Shown here piece after piece: positions 11,555 to 22,259 of a stretch of 64,000 nucleotides of DNA; the first letter of the stretch is position 1; each line of letters opens with the position of its first letter. Below the pieces are notes generated by a model that saw only the letters and a program-made list of their open reading frames with translations, made no database searches and was not told the DNA's origin. The translations under genes and the position numbers were made by a program. Origin of the DNA: Galeruca laticollis (Eukaryota; Arthropoda; Insecta; Coleoptera; Chrysomelidae); contig OY998177.1 of assembly GCA_963921935.1 (NCBI GenBank), positions 23,459,926 to 23,523,925 of the forward strand. Direction: 5' to 3'.

Positions 11555-12053
11555 TCAGATAGTAACATTGCACTCCTTCAAGAAATTTATTAATAAATCA
11601 TAAATTATTCTGTTATCACTATTAGGGATGTGACTAATATTTAGAGGAAGGTTATAGTTCAGTTTCATAAGCCACTTAATTAAACATTCGGATCTAACGG
11701 AGTTATTAAGGCAACCAAAAAAGATGTGATTCAGATCACAATAAAAATACTGGTTACAGTTACGGGATGATGATCTAATAATGCCAAGTTTCGCAAGGTG
11801 GGCAGGAAATCTCCCGTGATTTGTTTTAAGACTAAGAATAGTTGATAAATAGAATTTGGGTGTTGTATACTTGAATATATATACGGAAAGAGGGGGTGAT
11901 GTAGGATGAATTTTAAAATTCTGGATTGTAGAGGATCTAGATGTATTTATCCACCCCTGTTTCCGTTTTTTAGCAATTCCATGCCTTATCGTGTTATTTA
12001 TATCTTCTGATGTGAAAATATTGCAAACTTGTCCATTTATAACTGCATCCTTC
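11555..12053 (-). pseudogene. LINE-A ORF2 C-terminal part (beyond RNase H)
   Basis: The last part of an I-group LINE polyprotein. On the minus strand from 12,047 it reads GIAKKRKQGWINTSRS, then SLKTNHGRFPAHLAKLGII, a Cys/His-containing segment (CDLNHIFFGC), and ends ECNVTI-stop at 11,555. That stop fixes the 3' end of the ORF. It is the continuation of the RNase H fragment at 27,658-27,947. If the palindromic element and one TCCTTC copy are disregarded, the frame runs straight on across the junction. The strand, frame and family order make this assignment strong. Confidence 0.8.
12048..12053. repeat. Left target-site duplication TCCTTC
   Basis: Six bases immediately outside the left terminus of the palindromic element, identical to 27,652-27,657. 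In LINE-A coding sense it is GAAGGA within the RNase H domain. Confidence 0.85.
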
Positions 12054-12179
12054 AGTAAAGGAGCAACACCGGTTCGGGCTTATTCCTTATGCAAATTAAC
12101 ATGGGAAATCGCCAAGGTCCATCGTGGTAATTTTTTACTCAATTCGATCTGCGCATGCGTCGGCCGTCAGCAATTTTTG

Positions 12180-12560
12180 GTGTAAGAAGCGAAGGGGTTT
12201 GGGTAGCACGGGGGGATGGAGGTTTCGGTTGGGGTAGCGGCTACGGGGGATGGGGGGGCCCGGGCCGCCAAAGAAGAAGCGAAGAGGGAAGGGTAGCGTC
12301 TGCGGGGATTACGAAGGGTGTAAGAAGAAGCGAAGAGGGAAGGGTAGCACGGGGATGGGGGGCCCGGTTGGGGAAGCGGCAACGGCCCAGGCGGGGTCGC
12401 TCTTTGCGGGGGTTATGCAATGATTTAGAAGAAGCGAAGAGGGAAGGGTAGCACGGGGGAGGGTAGCGCCTACGGGGATTACGCAAGTAAGGGTGTATAC
12501 AAGAGAAGCGAAGAGGGTTTTAAGGGTAGCGTCTACGGGGATTACGAAGGGTGTACGGGG
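12180..12560. repeat. Left subterminal GC-rich repeat block 1
   Basis: Irregular minisatellite in an otherwise AT-rich element. Core units are GGTAGCGTCTACGGGGATTA and AGAAGCGAAGAGGGAAGGGT, repeated with variants (GTAGCACGGGG, GGTAGCGCCTACGGGG). Mirror image at about 27,125-27,525. The position just inside the termini suggests a replication or packaging signal, but nothing in the sequence proves that. Confidence 0.8.
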
Positions 12561-12814
12561 GTTATGCAAAATCAGGTGTCGCTTGCCATCATTACCATAA
12601 CGGCGCTAACTATTTGTCAACAGAGTGCCAAAACGGCCGTGGGTAGCTGGGGTAGCGAAGCTACTTTTCCCGTATACTGCGCATGTTTTCCGTTACATAT
12701 AGGTCTAAAAAGACACATTTCGACGATCTGCGCAAGTGCTAAGGGCCTTTCTCCATATCTCTTTTATTATTTGTCGGATTGGAGTCTAATAAACGCCAAT
12801 ATGATTGTTCGAAT

Positions 12815-12960
12815 ATTATCGTATACAGGATGTACAAAGATGCCATTAGGGCACTAGCACATATCTCTGCTATTGGTCAGATTGAAGTCAAATAAACGAT
12901 ATTATATTTATTAGAATATTATCGTATACAGGATGTGCAAAGATGCCAATACTAGCACAT
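12815..12960. repeat. Tandem pair with TATCGTATACAGGATGT
   Basis: Two copies of a segment of about 75 bp sharing TTATCGTATACAGGATGT and CAAAGATGCCA, between the two GC-rich blocks. Mirrored at about 26,745-26,890. Confidence 0.65.
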
Positions 12961-12974
12961 ACTAGCAAGTAATG

Positions 12975-13250
12975 ACGGTAGCGTCTACGGGGGTTATGCG
13001 AAAAGTGTGTATGTTGTTATGTGTATAAGGTAGAGGGTGGTTTAGAAGAAGCGAAGGGGTTTGGGTAGCGTCTACGGGGATTACGCAAGTGAGGGTGTAC
13101 AGGGGTTATACGAAAAGTGTGTATGTTGTTATGTGTATAAGGTAGAGGGTGGTTTAGAAGAAGCGAAGGGGTTTGGGTAGCGTCTACGGGGATTACGAAG
13201 GGTGTAAGGGGGTTATGCAAAAAGTAAATGAGTGTATATGTTTTTACGTG
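12975..13250. repeat. Left subterminal GC-rich repeat block 2
   Basis: Tandem units of about 110-120 bp combining GGTAGCGTCTACGGGG, GTTATGCGAAAAGTGTGTAT, TAAGGTAGAGGGTGGTTTAG and AAGCGAAGGGGTTTGG. At least two clear copies. Mirrored at about 26,455-26,730. Confidence 0.8.
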
Positions 13251-13463
13251 TATAAGGTTTGGTGAGATTGAAGTGGAATAAAATACGAAGAAGACAAGAG
13301 GTAAACATGTAAAGCCATATAGGCACCATGCTGATGACGTCCCCCATGCTTAGTCGATAATGGGGGGGATCAAAATAAAGAACAATTGAATGAACATTTT
13401 ATTGTACAATATAAAATTGAAAAGTATAATAAATGGAAATAACAATACTTTTTATATAAATCT

Positions 13464-16400
13464 TTAAGGAATAATGGTGTCAACATCCATGTAGGTATCA
13501 ATGGAATAGTGGCCCCATGGTAAGGTTTCATCGGAACCAGGAAGAATAAATCGCTTATCATCCTCAGGACTCAACGCTACTTTATCTTGAACAATTGAAT
13601 GGACTAGATGTTTGTCGGCATGAATTAGATTTTGGGAAACGGTTTTCTGTGTGAAGGTGTCAAGGCAATTTTCATAGTCTTCAAACGTGATTACGGTCTT
13701 CACAACTGACGATTTTACCCCTTCAGCTTTCTTAGTAATTCCAACGTTTCGAATTAGACAGTCTATTTATTCTTTCTCAAAACCATCATTCGCATGACGT
13801 TTTCGTTTTTCTGCTAGATCATCTTCAGAGGTAAGTAACCGTGTTGCATACAATTTAGACCGTAACCCAACATAATCAGTCATTATGATACCATTGTTCT
13901 CATCCTTCATCATCCCAAGAACCTTCTTATTAACTTGAGGAATTCCATAAACGTTATCAAGAGGATAGTCTGAGGTTTCGAAATATTTATAACAATCAAT
14001 CTTCATTACTTCATATGGATCTTGATCTCGAATCTCATATATAAGACTATCGGTATCGCTGTACAGCACAGTACAGTTCTCACTAAAACGGTTCATCATG
14101 TACTCATAGTGAAAATCATAGATCGTAGTTTTAGCCAGATCTAAATTGCCATTCCTACATATATCGGTTTATTTAACCATATTTGCAGCTTCCGTAATTC
14201 GATGGCAATTAGGTTTTCGCTGAAAATCGTACTATTTTTAAACTCGGGCTTAGCTATGTACGATTCGGCACCATATCGACCACTCCAATGAGAAATTAGC
14301 TTTACATCAACACGTTTGCGCACGTTCTCCATGGTTTTACCTGCAACAATTAGAAAAAGTGATTAGTATAGAAATATTTATATAGAACTAGCAATACTCA
14401 CCAAACACGGCATTGTTCATCAGTTTGAATAGGTTCTTCTCAAACTCATTCTTTGCAGCCTTACGTAACTCAGTGTTTAAGTCAATGTAGGGCTTTAACC
14501 ATGAACTCTGCTTGAATTTCAATACTCGATGTATTTTTGTTAATAGAAGCCCATTCTGTAACGCTTGCTTCAATGCTCGGTAATGTGTAACGTATTTTGT
14601 TTTATTAGTTAGGGTAGCCATCAACTTAGTCTCTTCATTTAATCTTGTAGCAGGCATCATGGTCTTAGGATTTAGGTGTTCAGGACAAAATGGAATATCC
14701 TTATGCAAATCATGTAAATGAGAACGATACTCCAAATCAACCTCGAGCATGTATCCCTCAGAAGCATCATCAGCAATTTCTGTAACGTCTATATTAGAGT
14801 CACACCATTCAAATCCTCCATAAGGGAGATATTGTGACATAGCCCATCCATATTAATTATTCACATCATTGTACATTAAATATTTCGGTGGATTTGAAGG
14901 ATTATAAGTGGGCATATACTTATTGTTAGCTCGAGCACGACGTTTTCCGCAAACTTGACTAAGTCCACCGCGTATACCACGCTCAACAAACAAAAACATG
15001 TCTACATCGGTGAGAAGTTCCAATTCTTGTCCAGTATGTTTCAGCATAGCATCGAATGTAAATCCTGGTAATGTATAATAATGCGCGGGATCGATGTTAT
15101 ACGTAGCAATACAACTGGAACGAAACTGCTCAAAAACGTCAGCAAGAAGAAGGATATCAGTCTTCATATACAACTCTACATATTCACCTAAGGTTTGACA
15201 TTGAAACGTATTCCAGACGCATTGTGCTCTACTATAAAGTTTACGTGAGCAGGGTTTATCTTCGAGATTATTATAGAAAGATTCGATAGGAGGTAACCTT
15301 GTTTCTTCAAAGCGGTCGAAAGAATTGAAATAGTCATAAGGCATCACCCCCTTCTTAGTTAACATTGTGAATTCTTCGTCGGGAACACCAGAAAACTGTG
15401 ATCTCAAATTAGGAAATTCGTTTAAATATGAGGCGAGTTTATCGAGAGATGATGCCATGAATCGGAAACTATCGATAAATCTGAATTGGATTCGTGCATC
15501 TTCAACATGTTTTGTAAAGGAAATATATTTTTCTTTTGTAATAGGAAGCAAATCTATAGAGCCAGTCATGCGGGTAGCAATGTCTTCGATGATGAAATTT
15601 GCATCATAACCAGATAAGTTGTGGAACACTACATTAACAGTAGGCGAATCCTGATAGTTAATATTGCACCCCTCATACGCTGCACCTCTATAATTGTTTT
15701 CGGGAATGAGATGATCATGATCTCGGACTTTCTTATCAGTAGCGGTAAATGGTGTTTCACAAATATGACATTCGGTAGCAGCTTGAAACTGGCGTTCTTG
15801 ATTAGGAGTCATATGAATTCCATAAGGACAAAGGAACACCGTACTGATATCTTGAGCAAGCAGATTCAGCTCATCAGCAAACCAGCGCATACAATCTTCA
15901 CCCAAATAACTCTTATAAAAAGAAAGCGAATCATCATATGAACACTTGAAGTAATACCCAACGGCTGCAGGAATATGCTGTTGTGGCTTCTTAGAATCCC
16001 CAGTCTGCTTCAAAACACTCTCGAGATCTGCATATACTATAAAAGGTGCCTTTACCTTATTCTTATAGTTTTTGAATTTAAGAACGTTTTCCCCCAGTTC
16101 TGGCATCTTAACAGCACAATCATTCATTTTCAAACAATCTACAACGTGAGCATCCAACTGTTCCGCTGTAGTAAATGGCTGTAAACATCGTTCACAAAAA
16201 AAGTCCATTCGACCCTTGCAACATTTAAGATGAACATCTAGTTTTTCATGGGATCTGAAATAGCGTAGGCAACAATCACAGAAGTATTTTTTAGCGTCTT
16301 CTTTACTAAGTTGTGAAGATAGAAGTCTTGATAGATTCTTTATCCAAACAAAGTGATATTTCGTTGGCGCTTCATCATATTTATCTTGCACCATCAACAA

Positions 16401-17447
16401 ATTTACATGTTTATTCATCTTATTTCTTGTAAGGTAAGTTGGTAGAGTAATGAAGGTCTTTTTATCTTTTTGTAGAATGTAAACATTTACGTATATATTA
16501 TTTTGCTTCTCAAAATTGGGGATCTGCTTCATAGTCATAGGAAACTGAATGCCCTTTAGTTTTAATATGGTCGAATAGTGGGGGTATGATGAAATTCTAG
16601 CTGCATTTTTCATGGCAGGAAACAGTGCCGACGTCACCGCCCAAGCAAAGCAGGCATCATCTTCATTATTGACGTTAATACAAGCCTGCTTCTTTTTTAT
16701 TTCTGCTGGTAAATCAATATACGAGGATCCCAGTTGTGGAGTATATTTATTGATGTTAACGCCTAAGTTCACCACCTTCTTCAATGCCCAACCACTATCA
16801 CGTTCATGAAACTCCTCCAGGTCTTTAAGGATAGGTGCAACGACTTTAGTATCAAACCAGTCATCAATGTTTGTATCTTTGTAAATTGGTGAATTGTTCG
16901 TTGTAAAATATTTAAACTCATTGAGAATCTGATCTCCTTTAACAATTTCAAATTCACCTCCGAAAGCCACATTCACCTTAACAGCTACCTCCTTTTTTAA
17001 TATATTATGTATACGTCGTTTAAAGAGAGCCCTACAATCTTTGAGAAATGCAATGGGATCCTTATGCTTCAGGTTTGAGATGCTACCAGTTCTGATGCGA
17101 CCGTTAAATGCTGCATCCAGATCATCCCATTTTACACGATGTTTTGCAGTTTCAATATGAGATGATAGGTCTCCACCATGTTTTTGAATATATTTAAATT
17201 GGTTATGAAATGATTTGATTTGAGTTATACTAGTTAAGATATGCTGCTTTTCTCCAATATTCTTGGCACTCCGTAACGCATTATTTAGTTTTCTTATAGC
17301 TTTTCTACACTCCATAAGCCCTCTAGTCACTTGGTGTTCATTATAATTAGATGTTATAAGCCCCAACAAAGTAGCAACATGTTTTACGACATTCACAAAG
17401 AGACTCATAATAAGGATGAAAATTTTTTTCGTAAGCACTTTGAACAA
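13464..17447 (-). pseudogene. polB: Protein-primed family-B DNA polymerase, left-arm copy
   Basis: Maverick/Polinton-type protein-primed DNA polymerase, about 1,306 codons in full. In order: an N-terminal helical region; at about 260-390 a segment with NNEDDACFAWAVTSALFP and HFVWIKNLSRLL, resembling a thiol-protease-like module seen in related polymerases (inference); two C2H2-like fingers (about 390-445); Exo I YADLES (about 473); a treble-clef/HNH-like insert CHIC...DHDH...CN (about 560-590); Exo II HNLSGYD (about 607); Exo III YMKTDILLLAD (about 758); motif A NDVNN(Q)YGWAM (about 858); motif B LMNNAVFGKT (about 1007), split by a 61-bp intron; motif C YSDTDSLIY (about 1107). Lesions: Gln-to-stop in motif A (14,850), a 1-base deletion near 14,137, Glu-to-stop near 13,766. 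It reads outward towards the left terminus. Confidence 0.88.
14341..14401 (-). other. 61-bp spliceosomal intron in left polB
   Basis: On the minus strand the exon ends GTGTTTG, then GTGAGTATTG...TTGTTGCAG, then GTAAAACCATGG. Removal joins NNAVF to GKTMENV, restoring polymerase motif B. The donor is consensus and the acceptor follows a pyrimidine-rich stretch. The same intron lies at 25,303-25,363 in the other arm. Confidence 0.85.
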
Positions 17448-19228
17448 AGAACTGTAATCGAATGAGCATTATCAGGATATGAGGGGTAACAAGTAAACTT
17501 CTAGTTGGACGGAAGACTGAACGATAACATTTTTTCTTAAAAAAGACCCGCGATTGAGGAAATTTGTGTCTGTTTTTCCATAAGAAAGCATGTAAAAATG
17601 ATGCATTTTAAGCTAATTGAGCAATTCTGACACTTTTTAACCGTAATATTTGAGGAAGATATGATATATTCAAGTAATGATTCCAATTAACAAACAGTGA
17701 TTGAAACAAGAAGTTCATGATCTGTATCTGTAGACTACGATTTAGCTAGACTACAAATTCCATTCCGGCAACCTTCAGGACCATTGATTACGAGAAAAAA
17801 TTACCATTCGAGGAATTTTGAAAGAATAATAAATTACTTATAAATTGAAAACTTTTCGCCTATTATGATATTTTTACGTGAGGAGGATATGATATATTCT
17901 AGTAATGATTCCAATTAACAAACAGTGAAATAAGAAGTTTATGATCTGTATCTGCAGACTACGATTTAGCTAGACCACAAATTATATTCCAACAAACTTC
18001 AGGACCATTGATTACGAGAAAAAATCACCATTCGACGAATTTTTTAAAAGAATAGTAAATTATTTATAACATGAAATCCTGAATTTGTCGATTACGAATT
18101 GTTTATTATTTTTCTATATTGTCTATTTACCCATAGTTAATCATATACTATTATTTATTATCTATTTTTTATATGTGAGGTCGAAGGAGATTCTTTAATA
18201 GCCTTTAGGCAACAATTTTCCCTGATATGTGTTGAAAACATACAGAAAATACTATACGCACTTGAACTAATAGATAACCGCATGTTTTGTAGGCATGTCT
18301 TACAGATATCCTAGTTAAGTACTTATCCCACAATGTAGTAACTGCCGTATTTCTGTGCGGAAAAAAGTCGATCTCCCGTTTTATATCCGAAGAGACCTCA
18401 AAAAATACTTATATGGTTAAGAGAAATCGATATACGAGACCCACTACTTTTTTTCCGACCAAAAATTCAATTACAATTTAAACTACAATACATCTCAAAA
18501 ATCTATATAAAATTTACATATGAGGTCATAGGCACTCTTCAATAGCCTTTAGGCGACTCTACCTCATAACAAAAGGATACTATTCGTACATAACTCAAAA
18601 GGTGACTGCTCGGGTTGTAATCGAGTCTAACCGACACCCTAAGTTTTTTGTACTCCTCCCACTGTGTGGTACCTGTCATATCTCTGTGTAGGAAAAGTCG
18701 GTACCCTTTTTATACCCGAAGGAACCTCATTGTATGCTATCAAAATTATATATCACAACTAAAACAATAAATATTTTTGTAGGTAAATACTCAAAAGATA
18801 CTTACTCGTTTTGCCTATTTCCTTCTGCAGCAATCTTCACCCCAGGCGCGAGCTGTTGTGTACCACACGTCATCGCGATTTTAGAAGAGCCCATCTAATT
18901 CGGACGTCAGACTAGAAATAAAAATTTATTAGTCTAATATTTTACTAACCAAAATTTTTAACAATTGACAATCAATTAAACTTTTTCGCATAAATCTATC
19001 TACATCCCTTCACTTTTTATAACAAACAATGATGATCTTACTACACAAACTATTACATCGTCGCAGACTAGTGAAATTACTAGTAAAAACAATTATATAT
19101 GGGTGCATATTTCCATATTAATTAATTTTTTTTATGAAACTCTAAATAAAAAGGTTCAAAATATTCATAAAAAAATATCTCCTCAGATGTCTATTCTACA
19201 TAAGAATCAATGCATATTTATACTTTCA
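17448..19228. repeat. Left-arm inner non-coding region with internal repeats
   Basis: No gene recognised. Contains a tandem pair of units of about 228 bp (17,659-17,885 and 17,886-18,100) sharing GATATGATATATTC, CTACGATTTAGCTAGAC and ACCATTGATTACGAGAAAAA. It also contains a looser pair (18,175-18,420 and 18,515-18,740) sharing AATAGCCTTTAGGC and CCGAAG..ACCTCA. Both are mirrored in the right arm. The innermost 250 bp encodes a short open frame with one hydrophobic segment (YISILINFFYATL in the right-arm copy, minus strand) that I cannot identify. Being upstream of both divergent polymerase genes, it probably contains their promoters. Confidence 0.6.
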
Positions 19229-19309
19229 GTGTTAAATAAGGTGTGCAAGTGACTAGTTGTTTACTTAAAACGTGAGTAATAAATATTTTTTGTTGAAATA
19301 TGACACATT

Positions 19310-19857
19310 TCTTTAGATGTTTTTCCAAAAAATATTAGTTAATGTAGGAAGATAAGGCCGTATATATTGTTTTTCAGTAAAAATTTCATTAAAAAAGTTC
19401 ATACGGACGATGGATGGGGGTAGATTATAATTTAATTACGCTTCTAACGTATACGTGTGTTTGGGGTTGAAATATGTCTATGGATCAAAAATATCAGTTG
19501 ATGTAGAAAGATAAGGCTGTACATATTGTTTTTTAGTAAAAATTTCATTAAAAAGTTTATACGAACGATGGATGGGGGTAGATTATAATTTATTTACGCT
19601 TCTAATGTGTACGTGAGTTTGGGGTTAAAATATGTCTTTGAACCAAAAATATCAGTTAATATAGAAAGATAAGGCCGTACATATTGTTTTTTAGTGAAAA
19701 TTTCATTAAAAAGTTCATACGAACGAAGGATGGGGGTAGATTATAATTTATTTACGCTTCTAACGTATACGTGAGTTTGGGGTTAAAATATGTCTTTGAA
19801 CCAAAAAATATCAGTTGATGTAGGAAGATAAGGCCGTACATATTGTTTTTTAGTAAT
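19310..19857. repeat. 159-bp tandem array in the palindrome loop
   Basis: About 3.4 copies with unit starts (GATAAGGC) at 19,351, 19,510, 19,668 and 19,827, spacing 158-159 bp. Each unit contains AGGCCGTACATATTG, ATGGATGGGGGTAGATTAT and ACGTGAGTTTGGGGTT. The array is present only once, so it breaks the symmetry of the palindrome at its centre. Confidence 0.9.
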
Positions 19858-19859
19858 TT

Positions 19860-20420
19860 ACGTCTTTAAGATCCAATTTCGGTATCATAAAATCAAAAAT
19901 AGTCACACCTATATAAAGAGGTTTACCGAAAACTATTTCAGCCCTTTTTAATTTAATAGCTACTAGATTTTCATTAAAAATTGTACTATAATGTAACAAA
20001 GGAATTGCAATGAAATTTTTTATGCTGTAGCGGCCGTTTCAAGATTTAAGTAATTTAACATAACGGTACTTTCGAGAATTTTCCATTGTTTAATTAATAA
20101 GTTTATGAAGATTCAAAATCATTGTTTGCTAAATTTCTCAAATGGTTGTTTAAATCAATATGTCTTCAACCAAGAATTACGCTCGAATTTTAGAAACCTA
20201 TGTATCTTTTTCAATGTCAATCGTTTAGTGTCCGGTAGTAAATTTTATAATTATTTTTACGATAATGGGTAGACAATAACTTTTTTTATTTTGAACTAGG
20301 TGGAATATTATGTTTTGGACATAATGAAAAATCACTGTTACAATCATTTAATTTTTCATCATAACCCAAGTTTTTTGAAATCATGTATCCGTTTTAATAT
20401 GAATTTGTTTGGACTGGTCG
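19860..20420 (-). pseudogene. Third, diverged protein-primed PolB fragment in the loop
   Basis: On the minus strand this stretch is collinear with residues about 900-1080 of the arm polymerase, but only about a third to a half of residues agree by eye. Visible blocks in order: NGYMISKNLGYDEKLNDCNS and FSLCPKHNIPP (arm: EGYMLEVDLEY, IPFCPEHLNP); KKLLSTHYRKNNYKIYYRTL (arm: KLMATLTNKTKYVTHYRAL); KIHRFLKFERNSWLKTY (arm: KIHRVLKFKQSSWLKPY); MENSRKYRYVKLL; STIFNENLVAIKL (arm: STIFSENLIAIEL); GKPLYIGVTIFDF. Several stops and at least two frame changes occur. No intron is visible at the motif-B position. It stops abruptly at the 159-bp array. It is a relic from a different PolB lineage, not a third copy of the arm gene. 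Confidence 0.75.
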
Positions 20421-20478
20421 GTTTTCGTTGATAAGGTATGTTATTAGTAACGAGAATCTATGACGTCATCGACTTAGA

Positions 20479-22259
20479 TGAAAGTATAAATATGCATTGA
20501 TTCTTATGTAGAATAGACATCTGAGGAGATCTTTTTTTATGAATATTTTGAACCTTTTTATTTAGAGTTGCATAAAAAAAATTAATTAATATGGAAATAT
20601 ACACCCATATATAATTGTTTTTACTAGTAATTTCACTAGTCTGCGACGATGTATTAGTTTGTGTAGTAAGATCATCATTGTTTGTTATAAAAAGTGAAGG
20701 GATGTAGATAGATTTATGCAAAAAAGTTTAATTGATTGTCAATTGTTAAAAATTTTGGTTAGTAAAATATTAGACTAATAAATTTTTATTTCTAGTCTGA
20801 CGTCCGAATTAGATGGGCTCTTCTAAAATAGCGATGACGTGTGGTACACAACAGCTCGCGCCTGGGGTGAAGATTGCTGAAGGAGGAAATAGGCAAAACG
20901 AGTAAGTATCTTTTGAGTATTTACCTACAAAAATATTTATTGTTTTAGTTGTGATATATAATTTTGATAGCATACAATGAGGTTCCTTCGGGTATAAAAA
21001 GGGTACCGACTTTTCCTACACAGAGATATGACAGGTACCACACAGTGGGAGGAGTACAAAAAACTTAGGGTGTCGGTTAGACTCGATTACAACCCGAGCA
21101 GTCACCTTTTGAGTTATGTACGAATAGTATCCTTCTGTTATGGGGTAGAGTCGCCTAAAGGCTATTGAAGAGTGCCTATGACCTCATATGTAAATTTTAT
21201 ATAGATTTTTGAGATGTATTGTAGTTTAAATTGTTATTGAATTTTAGGTCGGAAAAAAAGTAGTGGGTCTCGTATATCGATTTCTCTTAACCATATAAGT
21301 ATTTTTTTGAGGTCTCTTCGGATATAAAACGGGGGATCGACTTTTTCCGCACAGAAATACGGCAGTTACCACATTGTGGGATAAGTACTTAACTAGGATA
21401 TCTGTAAGACATTTCTACAAAACATGCGGTTATCTATTAGTTCAAGTGCGTATAGTATTTTCTGTATGTTTTCAACACATATCAGGGAAAATTGTTGCCT
21501 AAAGGCTATTAAAGAATCTCCTTCGACCTCACATATAAAAAATAGATAATAAATGATAGTATATGATTAACTATGGGTAAATAGACAATATAGAAAAATA
21601 ATAAACAATTCGTGATCGACAAATTCAGGATTTCAATTTATAAATAATTTATTATTCTTTTAAAAAATTCGTCGAATGGTGATTTTTTCTCGTAATCAAT
21701 GGTCCTGAAGGTTGTTGGAATATAATTTGTGGTCTAGCTAAATCGTAGTCTGCAGATACAGATCATAAACTTCTTATTTCACTGTTTGTTAATTGGAATC
21801 ATTACTAGAATATATCATATCCTCCTCAAGTAAAAATATCATAATAGGCGAAAAGTTTTCAATTTATAAGTAATTTATTATTCTTTTAAAATTCCTCGAA
21901 TGGTAATTTTTTCTCGTAATCAATGGTCCTAAAGGTTGCCGGAAGGGAATTTGTAGTCTAGCTAAATCGTAGTCTACAGATACAGATCATAAACTTCTTG
22001 TTTCAATCACTGTTTGTTAATTGGAATCATTACTTGAATATATCATATCTTCCTCAAATATTACGGTTAAAAAGTGTCAGAATTGCTCAATTAGCTTAAA
22101 ATGCATCATTTTTACATGCTTTCTTATGGAAAAACAGACAAAAACTTACTCAATCGCGGGTCTTTTTTAAGAAAAAATGTTATCGTTCAGTCTTCCGTCC
22201 AACTAGAAGTTTACTTGTTACCCCTCATATCCTGATAATGCTCATTCGATTACAGTTCT
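20479..22259. repeat. Right-arm inner non-coding region
   Basis: Mirror image of 17,448-19,228 with the same internal tandem pairs in reverse order and orientation. No gene recognised apart from the short hydrophobic open frame at 20,721-20,458 (minus). Confidence 0.6.

Larger units (their letters stand above)
12054..19228 (+). repeat. Left arm of giant inverted repeat
   Basis: About 7,175 bp, near-identical to the reverse complement of 20,479-27,651. The match starts at the terminal AGTAAAGG and stops at TATACTTTCA (19,219-19,228). By eye, differences are a few per hundred bases plus small indels. Confidence 0.9.

Noticed and set aside
12054..12150. The outer 100 bp of each arm as LINE-A sequence (the RNase H frame appears to continue into VKEQHRFG...)
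   Set aside because: The frame stays open by chance. The same 100 bp is inverted at both ends, and LINE-A coding resumes cleanly only if these bases belong to the element and TCCTTC is the target copy.
12155..12570. Overlapping open frames in the GC-rich blocks (Gly/Arg-rich on one strand, Pro/Ser-rich on the other)
   Set aside because: They follow the minisatellite units in every frame, are mirrored in the right arm and match no family. They are translation of a repeat, not genes.
15367..16184. Opposite-strand open frames within polB (and the mirrored set at 23,523-24,337)
   Set aside because: They are antisense shadows of a conserved polymerase gene, with no motifs of their own.
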